The notes beneath the pieces are model-generated. The model worked only from the letters and a program-made list of their open reading frames with translations. It made no database searches and was not told the DNA's origin. From positions 1,550,001 through 1,614,000 of the forward strand of contig JACAAK010000012.1 of the NCBI GenBank assembly GCA_025093985.1: a DNA stretch of 64,000 bases, given 5' to 3'. A program made the position numbers and the translations under genes. Shown piece by piece: positions 1-11,598 of the stretch. How positions within the stretch are numbered: the first letter of the stretch is position 1; every line of letters starts with the position of its first letter. This DNA is from Calvatia gigantea. Its lineage: Eukaryota > Basidiomycota > Agaricomycetes > Agaricales > Lycoperdaceae.

Positions 1-479
1 CGTAAGATTCGTTGCCTGGATAGTTGCGTTCAAGTGTTGCTGCATACAAAAGTGTACCGTATCGCTAACCTGCTTTGTCCACGAACTTATGGCCATCGTA
101 GTCACGAGCAAAACTTGTCAATTGTTCCGGACTCTTGAAAGCGATATATGCACGGGATGTAATATTTTCCTTATTCAATCTGCAAAAATCAGGCACGACC
201 TCGGCCATGACAGAGCAACCCATACCGTTTCCTCGGCTTTCCCGGAAAGAACGCCTTCCATGTAGTCGTCTCATCAGTAACCCAGTTAGATACGCTTTGC
301 CAGAATATCTCCTCAGGCAAGTTGGGTGGTAGTCTGCGCACAACAATCTTGACTCTTTCACCGGGTAGTTGTGTTTTCTCTTTCCGTTCTTTCTCCTTCT
401 CCTTTTCTTTAGATTTCTTGGACTTCTGTTTCGCTGGTGATACGGGGGGTGCTGGATTTGTGGGAGTAGGTGTGGACAT
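1..479 (-). CDS. UPF3: UPF3 (Smg4/UPF3) nonsense-mediated decay factor, 5' part
   Basis: N-terminal part of UPF3, the factor that links exon-junction or ribosome complexes to UPF2 in nonsense-mediated mRNA decay. ATG at 479. A Lys/Glu-rich leader is followed by KIVVRRLPPNLPEEIFW, the start of the RNP-like Smg4/UPF3 domain. Exon 1 is 226-479; a 46-bp intron lies at 180-225; exon 2 is 70-179 and carries SRAYIAFKSPEQ and the YDGHKFVDKAG stretch; a 54-bp intron lies at 16-69. Joining to exon 3 (1-15) gives DKAGNES, which matches the family and fixes the acceptor. The rest lies beyond the window. No frame break is seen here. The identification rests on recognised motifs, not a search. Confidence 0.87.
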
Positions 480-2741
480 AACACTGCAGGTCCGCGAAAT
501 AGATGAATGTGGGTATCAGTTTAAGTGAGCACAACCACGGGACACTGCCGAATCACGCCATCAATCACTTTCTATCGGAGATTTAATACGTCGATAGGCT
601 TAAAATTCCTGAAAATATTCCTGAAACCGTTCTTTCCCTACTTTTCATCGATTCATCGGCTGGTCTTAAGGACATTGTCCTATCCCCTATTTGTGAGTAA
701 CACGTTTTCAACACGCTTATTCCTGGTCTTCCGCCCCATATGATGAACGTAAAGTCACATTATCAAGCTCAACAGTCTTAGGGAGAGATCCCTCTGCTGA
801 CCTATACTTCTGCAATACTGACAGTTCTGCTCTTCCCTGTTGTTAGTTGAACACTTGACTTATCTCTTTTTCCCCTAGGTTTAGTTCAGTGCTTTCGCCA
901 AAGTCAAACGGGCCCGGTACCTAGACCTTTGCGTTCTGGACGCGCATATGGAACCATGATACTAGATTTTAAAAGCCACTTTATCAAAGTCCTGTTTTGT
1001 ACCAAACCCTTTTATGAGTTGGAGTGGCTCGATTGATAGTCGGGCAAAAACGTATTGATATGCCTGTCCAAATCATCTCCGTTAATGCTGGACCACGCTT
1101 GTTCCCAAGCTCGCAAATCCAACTTGCAACCCTACGGACTCGAGATAGCGGGTTGTAACCTGCGTGACGGCCCGCTGCCTCGCTTTGGCGCTCTGGCGTT
1201 CACGAATACTCCAAGAATTGTCTAGGTCTTTTAGGAACAGACTGGGAAGTTGGACCTAAGCTCTTTGCCCGCTGGCCTAGTGCTTGGAGGCACTCGCACG
1301 TTATTTCAACCTGGTTGACTTCTAGTACCCGATTCCATGACAGTCGAACGAGTCTGTCGAGCTGGCCAAGCGCGAACATTCCGCTATCACATTTGAGCGG
1401 TTTAAAAAGTTTGAGCAGGTCGGCGCTTTGGCGGAGTGGGACGTATTCCTGTTCACGCACGTCCAGTCGCCCATTCCGCGGCACTTGACCTTGGGCAATC
1501 CACACCCGCTCCTGGGACTGCTGACGGGGCGATCCCGCTGTCGGTGGTCACTGGTGATTGTCGGACCGTTGACCCTGAACTCTGGAAAGCTTTTTTTCGA
1601 CACGAGAAGAACCTGAAAACACTTGAATGCACCGTTTTCCATTCTACACAGGGGTGGTTTGACATCTTTGATATATTTTTACTATACATATACATCGATT
1701 TACTGCCTTTATTGATGCTGATGGGACGCCCCAGCTGTTGGGAGAGCCACAGCCTACGGCGGTAGCGACTTCCCGAACGGTTGTATAAATATATAACATA
1801 GGGAACATCCAAAGCCATGACTGGTGTGACATTGTCCAAATTCGTTGAATAATGAGCACAAAGTGGATTTGGGGGAGATTAGCTCAAATTAGGGGAGTTT
1901 CGGCCCGACCATTTTATGCAGCTGTATGAAAAATATGTTTACATGCAAAAATTTTGGCGGTTAGAACGTAAATGGGCGACTAGTTCCCAATTTTGTAGGC
2001 TGACGGGGCAATAATCTACCCACCAATGCCTCCACGCAAGAAGAGTGCTCAAGCTCACCTTGAAACTCCAAAAAAAAACTATAAAATGCGTCCTGGAACT
2101 CTCTTCTTGCTGAGGTTCCATTACAATTGATGCAAAGGTAAGCTTTCCAAGCCTTCAATAACACTAGATATGAGCTCCCTCAACAGCCAGAGTTGCTACC
2201 AAATCACAGGGATTCACTTATGCGTACTCACGGAGACCCAGTAGGAGGCAAGCAGCTTGGGTTCCATGAAAACACCATGTCCACTGTGTCCTTCCATTGA
2301 GTCTTCTCGAGGAGTTGGACAAAGCGCTGATTTTTTTGATGATTTGGGAACTACCCTCTCATTTCTCGACAAACTGCTTCCAAAATCTGTATATATATTC
2401 ACTGATATACCCCGTACAAAACGTTGGGCCCCGATTTCCCTGTTTACACCTTCAGTGTGAGCAATGTGAGCTTTTCTGTCGTTCATCCAGATTTGGATGA
2501 ATTGTAACATATCATATCACAACACGTGACATTGGTAGGCTTTGGATGCTCCCTATCTTACCTTCGAGATGATACTGTCCTCCTCCAGTGACTCGTAACT
2601 TCCTTGTGTCGAAGAGGGGAGAACCCGGTACACGAATCTCAGCGCCTATCATTGGAGCTGCGGAAGCTTCTTCCCTCTCGCTCTCGATGAATCGTTCGTC
2701 TGCTCTCACAGGCCGTAACAGTTGAGTCTGGTACACCTCCG
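480..2741. other. Intergenic stretch without a recognisable intact gene
   Basis: About 2.3 kb. Short overlapping ORFs occur on both strands, none with a recognised domain. Around 1430-1640 (+) two overlapping frames give phrases such as VDPELWKAFFRHEKNLKTLEC, which recall mushroom F-box/LRR proteins. This could be a decayed F-box relative, but it is too broken to call. Confidence 0.4.
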
Positions 2742-2750
2742 TATAAATAA
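2742..2750 (+). promoter_or_regulatory. TATA-like box of the F-box gene
   Basis: The TATAAATAA motif lies about 75 bp upstream of the ATG at 2822, on the same strand. The position suits a fungal core promoter. Confidence 0.45.
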
Positions 2751-2821
2751 AGACTCGACCCTTGCGTTCAAGCCCATCAACAAGTCCTTCCCCCCGGTCC
2801 TGATTACCAGCGGCGATATCT

Positions 2822-4179
2822 ATGGAAACCTTTATATCAGTCGATACTCCTGTTGTGGAAGACGAAGTCAAGCAAATCACCAGTCGACTTCGTGGTTTTG
2901 ACGAAGGTATCCGACAAATCCTCGTGCGACGCGTACCCCTTCTCCGTAAACTCAATGATATTCATTCCCTCGACCGTATCTTCCCTGACGAAATCCTGTA
3001 TGCTATCTTCGAACATACGTGCATACTGGACAAAGACGATAACATATTACTTTCACCGCTCGTACTTGGTGCCGTCTGTTATAGATGGCGCCAAATCATA
3101 TGGAACAGTCCTTCTCTTTGGGGAACCACCGGCACCATTCCAAACCCCAAACGCCCAGTTCGCCCTTCTGACGTCGAGCTTCTGCGCTTGTACTTCCAGA
3201 ATGTTGGAACACATTCTCTAAGCCTTAAGCTCCGTCTGGATGGCTTATCACCGAAGCAGACCACGCAAGACTTGATACAGGTCTTTGCGGAAAATTCTGC
3301 CAAGATTCATCGGCTTACATTATCCAGCACAAACTCGTTGGAAATGTGGCGCATACTCATCGCCGCTATTCGTGGTTCCCGTTTTGATAAATTGCGTTCT
3401 CTATCTTTCATTGGTCGTAAACCTATGCGCGAATGGTTCACAGATCTCTCCTTCCATGCACCGCACATGAGAAGTGTTTCGTTTGATGGGTTGTACCTTT
3501 CGAATACACAATTTTCATTCCGGGATGTCCGGGTCTTGCGCCTCAAGAACATTGCCATTGACCGGTGCTTGATCATTCTCGCCCAAATCCGGACGCTACA
3601 GGAGTTTTATTGTTCCAGGACAAAATTTGAAGCGATGCCAGCTTGTCCTCAGCGACGTCATCACCATGCACGATTTAGAGGTTTTTGACATCAACTTTAC
3701 CTATCCAATGATGAGGAGCTGTGAGACGTTCTTCTTCACACATTTCCGATTTCCCAAACTTAGGAAGTTGGTTTGGGGGGCACCTTTGCTCCTTTCGCTA
3801 GAAAGGGGGGGTGTCACTTGGAGACCATTCTTCTCTGCTATGGATTCCGTCGTGGATTTCACATATCAATCGCGAGATTATTCAAAGCGAGAATTGGTGG
3901 GGATACTGCAGGGCCTTGGTCCCTCCGTTCGTAGGATACGTGTCCCTTCCCCCGCGGCACAACCGAAATGGCAGAGCAGTCTTGAATGCCGTACAACTAT
4001 CGATGGGGCAAGTTCCTGGGAGTGATAGCCTGCGACACATAGAGCTTTTCCTCCCGCAACAAAATCTGATTTTCCAGAAGAATATCGGGGAGATTGAAGG
4101 AGCGACTGCGAGGGGTCGGACTCGATGTAGATATCACCGGTTTTTAAAATCGCGAGAACTGATGCTTCCAGAGGCATAA
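2822..4179 (+). pseudogene. F-box domain protein, frame broken twice
   Basis: An F-box-like protein of the kind greatly expanded in mushrooms; such proteins bring substrates to SCF ubiquitin ligases. The first frame (2822-~3610) has a short coiled N-terminus, then the F-box (FPDEILYAIFEH ... VCYRWRQIIWNSPSLW, residues ~55-105) and leucine-rich segments. The protein then continues in the next frame (QNLKRCQLVL from ~3618) and shifts again near 3950-4020 to the frame holding SDSLRHIELFLPQQN, ending at 4179. Both shifts are +1. No intron with proper borders explains either. It is therefore a pseudogene or an intact gene with two inserted-base errors; the second is favoured because most other breaks nearby are also +1. 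No introns are seen. The substrate is unknown. Confidence 0.7.
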
Positions 4180-4519
4180 TCCTCTCATTTGTTTTTTTTT
4201 TTCTTTCGTCACGGAAGATTTTTCGATCAACTAGCGCAGTTGTCGCTGAGATAGTAATAATGCTACAGATTACCGACACACAATTTCAGTGTCGTGCCCT
4301 CACCCAGAGTTCTTGGAAAATCGTTCGAGTGAACCAAGGCAAGCTTGCAGAAGCACTTCGCAAGTTTAAAGACCATCCTGCTATGGTTGGGTTCTCTCTA
4401 GTCCAGATTGTTCAGGGCAACACAGCTTGAAGTCGAGCGTGGGAAATCGTCACCGCCCCAACTAAAGCAGCTTGGCTTACGCTTGTTGTCTATCTTCTCA
4501 TTCTTCACGATCCTCCGCT

Positions 4520-5803
4520 ATGGCACCGAAACGAACGTCAAAGAAGATAGCTCATACTGCTTGAGCAGGCAGCTGAAGGTGCCGAACACGCGTTGGCAGG
4601 AACAGCAGAAAAGGTGGTCAAAGTTGTGAAGGACGTGGCAGGCGCCGCAGCAGACATGGCCGAGCAAATGGCCGGTGTGGAGGAGGACTGCTATAGACGG
4701 CCCGGAGAGCACGCCAGAAACGGATGGGAAGGAATTAGCGGACAAGAACAGCGACGAGGGTAAGAAGCTGACGATGGAGGAGCGGGAGGCAAAACTGGTC
4801 CCAAATACGGAAGAAATTTGTATGTTTTACTTTTTTTTTCAGTCTGCCTTTTTGTGAGGTTGCAAACCAGACGAACCCTGCTCATCAAAGTGTTCCGTTC
4901 ATATAGGCCGCTTCATCGAGGGCCAACAAAGAATTTTTGATCGAGGAAAGCGCGAAGGCGAAGCTGAACGCCAGGGAGGTAGCAAGGCTGGAACGGCAGC
5001 GCAAGCTTGCAGAGACCTTGCGGTTGAAGGCTGACGCAGAAGAGCGTGGAGAGGATGTTGAACGGCTGAAGAATTGGGAATGGACGGTCGAGGACAATGA
5101 CAATTGGGAGAAGAAACAAACTCGGAAACGGCGGCGCGCAGATTTCGAGTTTCACGGTGGGTATAGGCTGTCTCACCCTTCATGGAACTTGTCCTGAATC
5201 TATTGGTAGACGCCACTCATGCTGCGCATCGGAAATACAAAAAGGATCTGGATCTCCTTCAGGTAGACCAAGATACCTATAACCGACAAAAGGCATTAGC
5301 TACCGGAGGAGCACTGACTACTTTTGACGCTTCTGGTAGCTCAACTGCGGTGCAAGTAAGTGAAACCAATTGATCGCAGATATATCAGAATCTAACGAAT
5401 GTTCCACAGGCCGTGGCTTCAGTTGAACAGCAGCTTGCGCATGAGAACCTTTACCGGGATGCTTCAACACTTATGTATGGCGATAACAAACCCAACGAGG
5501 AAGCCATTGACCGTGTGGTTGGCAAAATCAACAGAGAGTATGTTTAGTGCTCCTCTCAGTTTAAATCATCTCACGTTTTGTTAGTATCGAAAAGCGCGGC
5601 AAGTTTTCGCGGAAGCGGCTCAACGAGACAGAAGGCGACATCACTTATATCAACGAACAGAACCGCGTGTTCAACAAGAAGGTGGGTCCCACCCCAATAT
5701 GTACGTCACATACAGTCATTGACACAGTCATTAGATTGCTCGATACTACGACAAATATACCTCCGAAATTCGCGCAAGCTTCGAACGTGGAACTGCTCTA
5801 TGA
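4520..5803 (+). CDS. SYF2: Splicing factor SYF2, N-terminal frame disturbed
   Basis: SYF2 is a subunit of the NTC/Prp19-associated complex acting in the spliceosome in the nucleus. The C-terminal core is intact: exons 4907-5156, 5210-5355, 5410-5537, 5585-5681 and 5735-5803, with introns of 47-87 bp, total length divisible by three. It reads through LKNWEWTVEDNDNWEKK, RDIEKRGKFSRKR, GDITYINEQNRVFNKK and IARYYDKYTSEIRASFERG to TGA at 5801. The N-terminal part starts at ATG 4520 (MAPKRTSKK) and needs three +1 frame changes (about 4560, 4680, 4799) to join LEQAAEGAEHALAGTAEKV, the EGKKLTMEEREAKL stretch and SQIRKKF. All pieces are in the expected order, so the gene is probably functional and the sequence faulty. 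SYF2 is essential or near-essential in fungi, which supports that reading. Confidence 0.88.
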
Positions 5804-6427
5804 ATTTCATAGTATCACCTGCGAAGAGTCACACATATTATGGTTCGTTGTACACTATGTGTTTAACTATAATGCCGCAATACGAGTACATTTTAGACGT
5901 CCAGGTCATCCATTTGCATATCATTCTTTTTCCCTTATCTCTGAGCTCCTTGCCACTTTACAATCTCGCACCTTACGAGGCCGTCCTATCACGTCCCCGG
6001 CCCCGATACCTGGGGAGAGCAATGTGCTTCATTTAGGGCTGGTGGAATTTGACCACAATTGTCCTCTTTCCCTCACGCCCGATGACATCACCAGAGGCAT
6101 TGGCCGTTCCGCACCACAGCTTCATCAATAACGCTTTTCCAGATTAAGAAACAATCCACCATCTCAAGCCACACCAGTCCCGTTGAAGTGCTTGCTGGTC
6201 AATGAACTGACGCGGGCGGCTCAGTGGGGTTCATAGGAGCGTCACCTCCTTCACCATGTCCGACCCGAGAATGATTCCAATTTGGGAGTGGATCCCCACA
6301 ACATGGTAGGGCGGGCCTTGATATAATATAAACCTCCTAGTACCTATGGTTTAGTATTCCAACTCATCTTACCCCACATATCCTCTTGATCTTAGCCTTA
6401 TTACCTCTCAACACACATCTGACAACC

Positions 6428-6840
6428 ATGTCGAACAGCGTTAACCCTGATACCTCGACAAGTCGACTATCGCAGACTTCGAGTGCGTTGAGCAAGGCAT
6501 GTGGGAAGGTTACGAGCACCGCGGGTCTGATAAATCGAGGCACATTCAGGGTACGTTATGTCAGATTTCGAAAACGTTGTCCCGGCTCTCACAATTCAAT
6601 TGACACCCCCAGAGCAAATTTGACTCGGAACATGAAACAATGTATGTGTGTTACCCACCTGATGGATTCGGTTTGGAGGGCGTCCACGCGTTGTTGGCTG
6701 TGTTAAAAAAATAACTTTTTTGGATATCAGACTCATTTGCTTCTGGGACTGTCGCATTAGACTTTGTGAATAACATTAAGCGCACGAGGGTAAAGCCTTG
6801 TCATGGGATATTATATCTAAATTTTTGATAACACGACTGT
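6428..6840 (+). CDS. Small hypothetical protein, intron structure uncertain
   Basis: Not recognised. ATG at 6428 opens a Ser/Thr-rich frame (MSNSVNPDTSTSRLSQTSS) running to GTFR. A GTACGT donor then leads to a CAG acceptor near 6611, followed by SKFDSEHET and another donor (GTATGT). A third segment after 6730 reads SFASGTVALDFVNNIKR, but only with a one-base phase mismatch. A TATA-like element (ATATAATATAAA, ~6320) precedes it. The alternating splice signals favour a real gene; the exact product is unresolved. Confidence 0.35.
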
Positions 6841-6986
6841 TTGGTAAGGTGGAAAGGATGGTGGTGATTAGATATTGGAAGGAACTCTTAGAAGAACTGA
6901 GATGGTTGTGGTTCAGCAATAGTTAGATACACATATATTTTTCTGGTACATCTTTGATATCCTATCCTATTGATGTTGCGTTGCTT

Positions 6987-9900
6987 TCAACCGAACAAGC
7001 CGCCTTGCCCTGTGCAACCCGTTTAGAACCTTATAATTCAATCCTAACTTCCATCCACTTACGCGAAAGTCCAGAGGGCTTGAGGGTTGTTATACGTCTC
7101 GGCAGTGTAACTGAAACGAACTAAAACAAAGATGGTCAAAATTACCCTGACTTAGGCTTAAATTGCTGCTCACGGGTTGGCAATTCCGACTCGTAGGCTA
7201 CACCTTCAATGAGTTCCATTCTGTCCTTAGGAATCAAAGAAACCTACCAATGGGGGTGTTCTCGTCGAAGAAACTCCAAGCTGAGATCTTCTCAACCTTA
7301 GTCGTTGGAACGATCCACAAGAAACTCACCTGTCCTCCAGTTATGACTTCATACAACTGATGAGTGTTATGAAGAGGGCTTTCACAGATTCTGCGTACCG
7401 GAAATTTCCTGATACAAGGCTGTTCAAGCCCTAAGCGAATCATCCTTCATCGACGTCCTCAAAATTCACTTACAGATCAGGAGGCGCAAGCGGATCCTAG
7501 GAGATGACAAATTTAGCCGACGTCCGTTTTAAACACTTCCAACCCACATCCTTAACCCCAGCAGTTTTGATTTCTGTATCAAGGTCTGCCCATTCCAACT
7601 ACCTGATTCCCCGCCATACCTATCCATTCGAAGCGTGTCCGAATTAAATCACCGAGACCATGAGTCACAAAAATTTAAGGGCCATATCCGAAGATCGATG
7701 GAACACGAAATTGAATGCACACGAGCGTCACATGTAAACATCAAAAGGCGATCAGCAAACCTGAACATCGACATCTACTCACCCTTAAACTCCATCTTCT
7801 CTCCAGGTTTCCCACCAAAGACCGCAATCTTGGTTTTGTGCCGCTCGTTCATCAATGTGCTAAACATAGCACACGTCGACGCGCAATTGCCATTGCTCAC
7901 TTATACGTTTACATGAGTGTTTATGCCACAGGGCGACTGTATGTCGGGAAGAGATGAACAGAGTGATGGTGTCCATGATTTTGATTGGTCGTCAATGGGC
8001 AGAAAGTAGTCGGTGGATGATAAGACTTTGACCAGGGGAACGTATGGGGATATTTCGCTTACCGATTGCCACTTTGCTGCCGGTTGATAGCGTCGACAGG
8101 GATATCAACGTAGTCCGTTAATGCCACTGGGTACGTTTCAGAGGTGAAAATACACGAACCTGAGGTCAAAGGGAGGGTTTCGTGGGACCCTCTGTGAGAA
8201 CGCCAATTCGCAGGTATCCTTTCCAGAAATTGAGCCTTTTCTAGAAAGAAATTATATGGAAGGGATAAGAATACGGACATGGAAGCGCTGGGATGTAGGG
8301 TCTTGGCGGCCGTTTACGACAAACGGTGAAGAAGGGTCCAAATAGTCGAATGATGGTGACATTTGAGTTCCATTCAGGAAGGCCCCTATTCCAAGCAGGA
8401 AAATTCATCAGCTTATGGTCACCCAAGGCTCCCTTACGCCTCGCCTTCTTTGGTAAGAGACCGAGGTGAAGAGAGCGAGATACAGATGGTAGCGCGCACA
8501 GTTATCGGCAGTGTAGAATGTGAGTTGATCATTAAGACCCAATGCTATGTCAGCTGCGACGATCTTCTGGGCGAGGGGATTGGCCCGGTTAGTCGACACA
8601 AATCCGCTAGAGTCACGTAACCGACCGTTGTCAGCCCGACCTACTACAAAATATCGGGGTGCTGGGGAAAGTGACATACGGATAACCAATACGGGAGCCG
8701 GAAAGGTATTGATGCAAGAATTGACCGAGGCACACGAAACCGCCTATTGATGCTCTCAGCCACAGATACGTGGAACCGCTAACGTAATTGCGCAGCACGC
8801 ACCGCCGTTGTTTGTGAGATCAAGTAACACTTGGGTGACTTTGGCTTTTTTAAAGGCGTTAATAGCTTGAACAACGTCGGATTGGAAACCGTCAAAATCG
8901 CCGCCGAAGGATCCAACAAACATCTGGGTGAGTAGAATGAGATAGGATTACCGTGCATATCCCCGTGAGATCGAGGCCAAAAATAAATCAAGAATATGAT
9001 GCGGACGGCGTTAATTGAGTCTCGGACTAAAGAAGATCTTGGATGCCTTACCACTCCTGTCCTCTTGTCAGGCAGAATAAACGATTTAATAACGCCTTCG
9101 CTTCCTGGGGCGGCCGTTGTATTGGGGAGGAATGGGGGTGGAAGGTCTATGGCGTTGCCACCGGTTTTGTCAATGATTTCAGCTTTGGCACGTTTACGGG
9201 CCGGAATACTTTGAACCTTCAAACCCTTTAGGTCGACTCCATTGGTCGCGTCAGTGGCTGCGCAATTGGCTGCCCAGCTAAAGGCAGGAAAAAATCAGCC
9301 CCCGGAGATCATTGAGGGACGGGCAATGGCGCGTACAAACTATCCCCGTCCGTGAACGGAAGACCAAGGTAGTTGGAAAGGAAAGGAATGTCAACCGACT
9401 CGACGGTCCTTGAGCCGACGGCGATCAACTTCATTTTGAGCGAGGTCTGCTTGACACCGGTAGGCCCAGCACCGTCGCCAAGACGCTGAGAGAAAGTCGT
9501 CCCGGAGATGCGGTAGCTACTGAAGACGGAGTTGACTCTGACACCGTGGTCCAAGTAGTTTCCGGACACAGTCTTCGCAATGAAGTCGACGTAGTCATAC
9601 GGTGGCATTCCTTCGATTTCGACTACCTTGGCACCTGCAAGTCGTTGCCAGTCGAAGCCTCTTCCAATAAAGAAACCGGTGAATTCCGGCCCAAGTTGAG
9701 AAAGAAATTCTACAGAGTCTGGAGCAATAAAAACGCCTTGGACGCCGTCCACCTCAATGTTGACCAGAGGTGCTGGAACGATATTCTGGAACAACTGTGT
9801 AACAATCCGGGAACCAGCCTAAGCCGATAGCAACGAAGTTATTCATAAGGATTCTTTTGAATCACGGAGTGCCGTACGAGTGTGTCCATCATTCAGTTGG

Positions 9901-10299
9901 GTGGTAAAGTCATAGAGGTCGATGTTGAAATCATAATCAGTCTGGCGAGCAACATTTAATGGGTGTTATTAGGGAGGATGCCTTGAAGCATACCTCGTAC
10001 TTGGTGTTGTTGATCTTGTCCAATCTCTCCCGAATATTGATAGTCGACTCTTGGAAAGGAGGCGGAGAGTTGAGGTAATAATCCTCAAAAGTGAAGAAGT
10101 CGAAGACACGGGCCATATTAGGTTAAGACATTTTGACGGAGAGTCTCGTTGAAAGGGAATGACTTTAAACAAGCCAGAACATCCACAGGGAGAAGCGAAG
10201 GTTTTTCCAGCGACGCTGAGACAGGGATCCCCTGCAGATGGAGCACCCGCAGCGAGGAGGGGCAAGAAGTGCCGTACAAACAGCAAGGACAGAATGCAT
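6987..10299 (-). CDS. Peptidase S41 family (CPAF-like) secreted protein with several +1 frame breaks
   Basis: Secreted serine peptidase of the fungal S41 (CPAF-like) type. A signal peptide (MHSVLAVCTALL, ATG at 10299) precedes DPCLSVAGKTF, ACLKSFPFNETL, ARVFDFFTFEDYY and NIREWL-like segments. A large exon at 9309-9794 holds the VFIAPDSVEFLSQLGPEFTG and GTTFSQRLG blocks. Later exons give ARKRAKAEIIDKTGGNAIDL, FVGSFGGDFDGFQSDVV, LLDLTNNGGGFVCLGQFL, NPLAQKIVAADIALGLNDQL, SNGNCASTCAMFSTLMNERH (probable active-site region), KIAVFGGKPGE, DPLAPPDL and the C-terminal ETYNNPQALWTFA; stop near 6987. At least ten introns have good borders. About six +1 changes are needed (near 10260, 10187, 10118, 9795, 7600, 6995). 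Conservation elsewhere argues for sequence errors or very recent inactivation. A TATA-like ATTAAATAC lies ~40 bp upstream. Confidence 0.82.
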
Positions 10300-11598
10300 G
10301 AGGCTCTCTTGACTTCTCCCCAGATCCCACTCATGTATTTAATCCATATTGCTCCCCACCCCACATCCTTCCCAGTGCCTTTGTGCTTGAAAAGGGTTGA
10401 TAGCATGTGTTCCTAGAACCAACTGGAGGACTTCGACAGTGTGAGTACAAAACCCACGACTGATATATTTACAGCGAATAAACCCCGCCACTGAGGATAG
10501 GGACCATATGGTCGACTGCGAGAGGTTTCTTCTGTTTTCGCACAACTATGTTATGTAGGATCAGGTGGGCCACCTCAACGATAGGATCGTCCCAAATACT
10601 TAAACCCGGAGCTTGCTTTGCGTTCGCAACACGCCACTGATGATTCTACCTTGCCAATATTATTTCGGAGTTGGCGTTATGCAGTTGCGTGGAACAGGTG
10701 AAGGGTGACTAAGATGTGAACAAGCGCCATCCCCACCTTGAGATTTCCCCTTGGAAATGGGCCCATGTGGTCAGGGATAAGGGCGGTTTGGTAGACAGAC
10801 TTAGAGTGCGAAGACCGGCAGTAAGTTCTGGCAAGTTAAGTCCCAAGCAAGTTACCTTGATTCACAGCGCGATCACGTGAACGAGAGCCAAGAAATAAGA
10901 ACGCTTATGGGGAGCGCAAATATGCCTTTTTGACGAAAGAAACCCACAAATCTGTAGGGATCAGTGCTGTGCATTAATCTATAGTTTTACTTTTCTCGAA
11001 GATGTACCCCAGTGAGCCCGATAAGCCTTATGGTCCTTGACTCTCGTTCACGTGATCGCACTGGTTCTTGGTGCTGGTCACTGCGGTGTAGTAAGCTGAT
11101 ATTGGACCACGGTTTGACTTAGTGACTGTTGGAACTACTTTCGTACTTTGGTGTCTTCCAGGTAAGCGTGTATCATTTGCATGGTTTTGGCAAGTAGAAT
11201 TGTGCCACATATACACCATGTCTATGGAGACAAGAGGGAGGTTGCGATGCGAGCGAAAGTGGGTCAAGGGAGGAGGGTTCGGTTGTACGCAGATACTTGT
11301 TACTGAGCATGGACTCCGACAGAGGACCTGAGGGTGTCTTTGTACGGCACTCTAGGAGGTTCTCTTGGCCTCCATTACAAAGTCCAGGACTTCCTACTCG
11401 TAATTAAAATGCTTCACCTGGGGGGCAATCACGGATGTAACGCAAGTTAGAATGGGTTCGTATCAATGATCACCTATAATCCTACACTTAAAGGCTTAAA
11501 TGCTCGACAACAACCAATAAAACAATGACCAGATCACGTATGTCAAGCGAATCATAACACAGTTACATTTAATAATAATGGAGAGATAACTACAATCA
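10300..11598. other. Intergenic region between S41 peptidase and GPCR gene
   Basis: No recognisable coding region on either strand. It contains a spaced 23-bp inverted repeat, listed separately. Confidence 0.5.
10869..11059. repeat. Spaced inverted repeat around CACGTG
   Basis: Left arm 10869-10891 (GCGATCACGTGAACGAGAG...) and right arm 11037-11059 are reverse complements with one mismatch in 23 bases, separated by about 145 bp. No convincing target-site duplication is visible. It may be a small MITE remnant or a pair of opposed E-box (CACGTG) sites. Confidence 0.5.
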
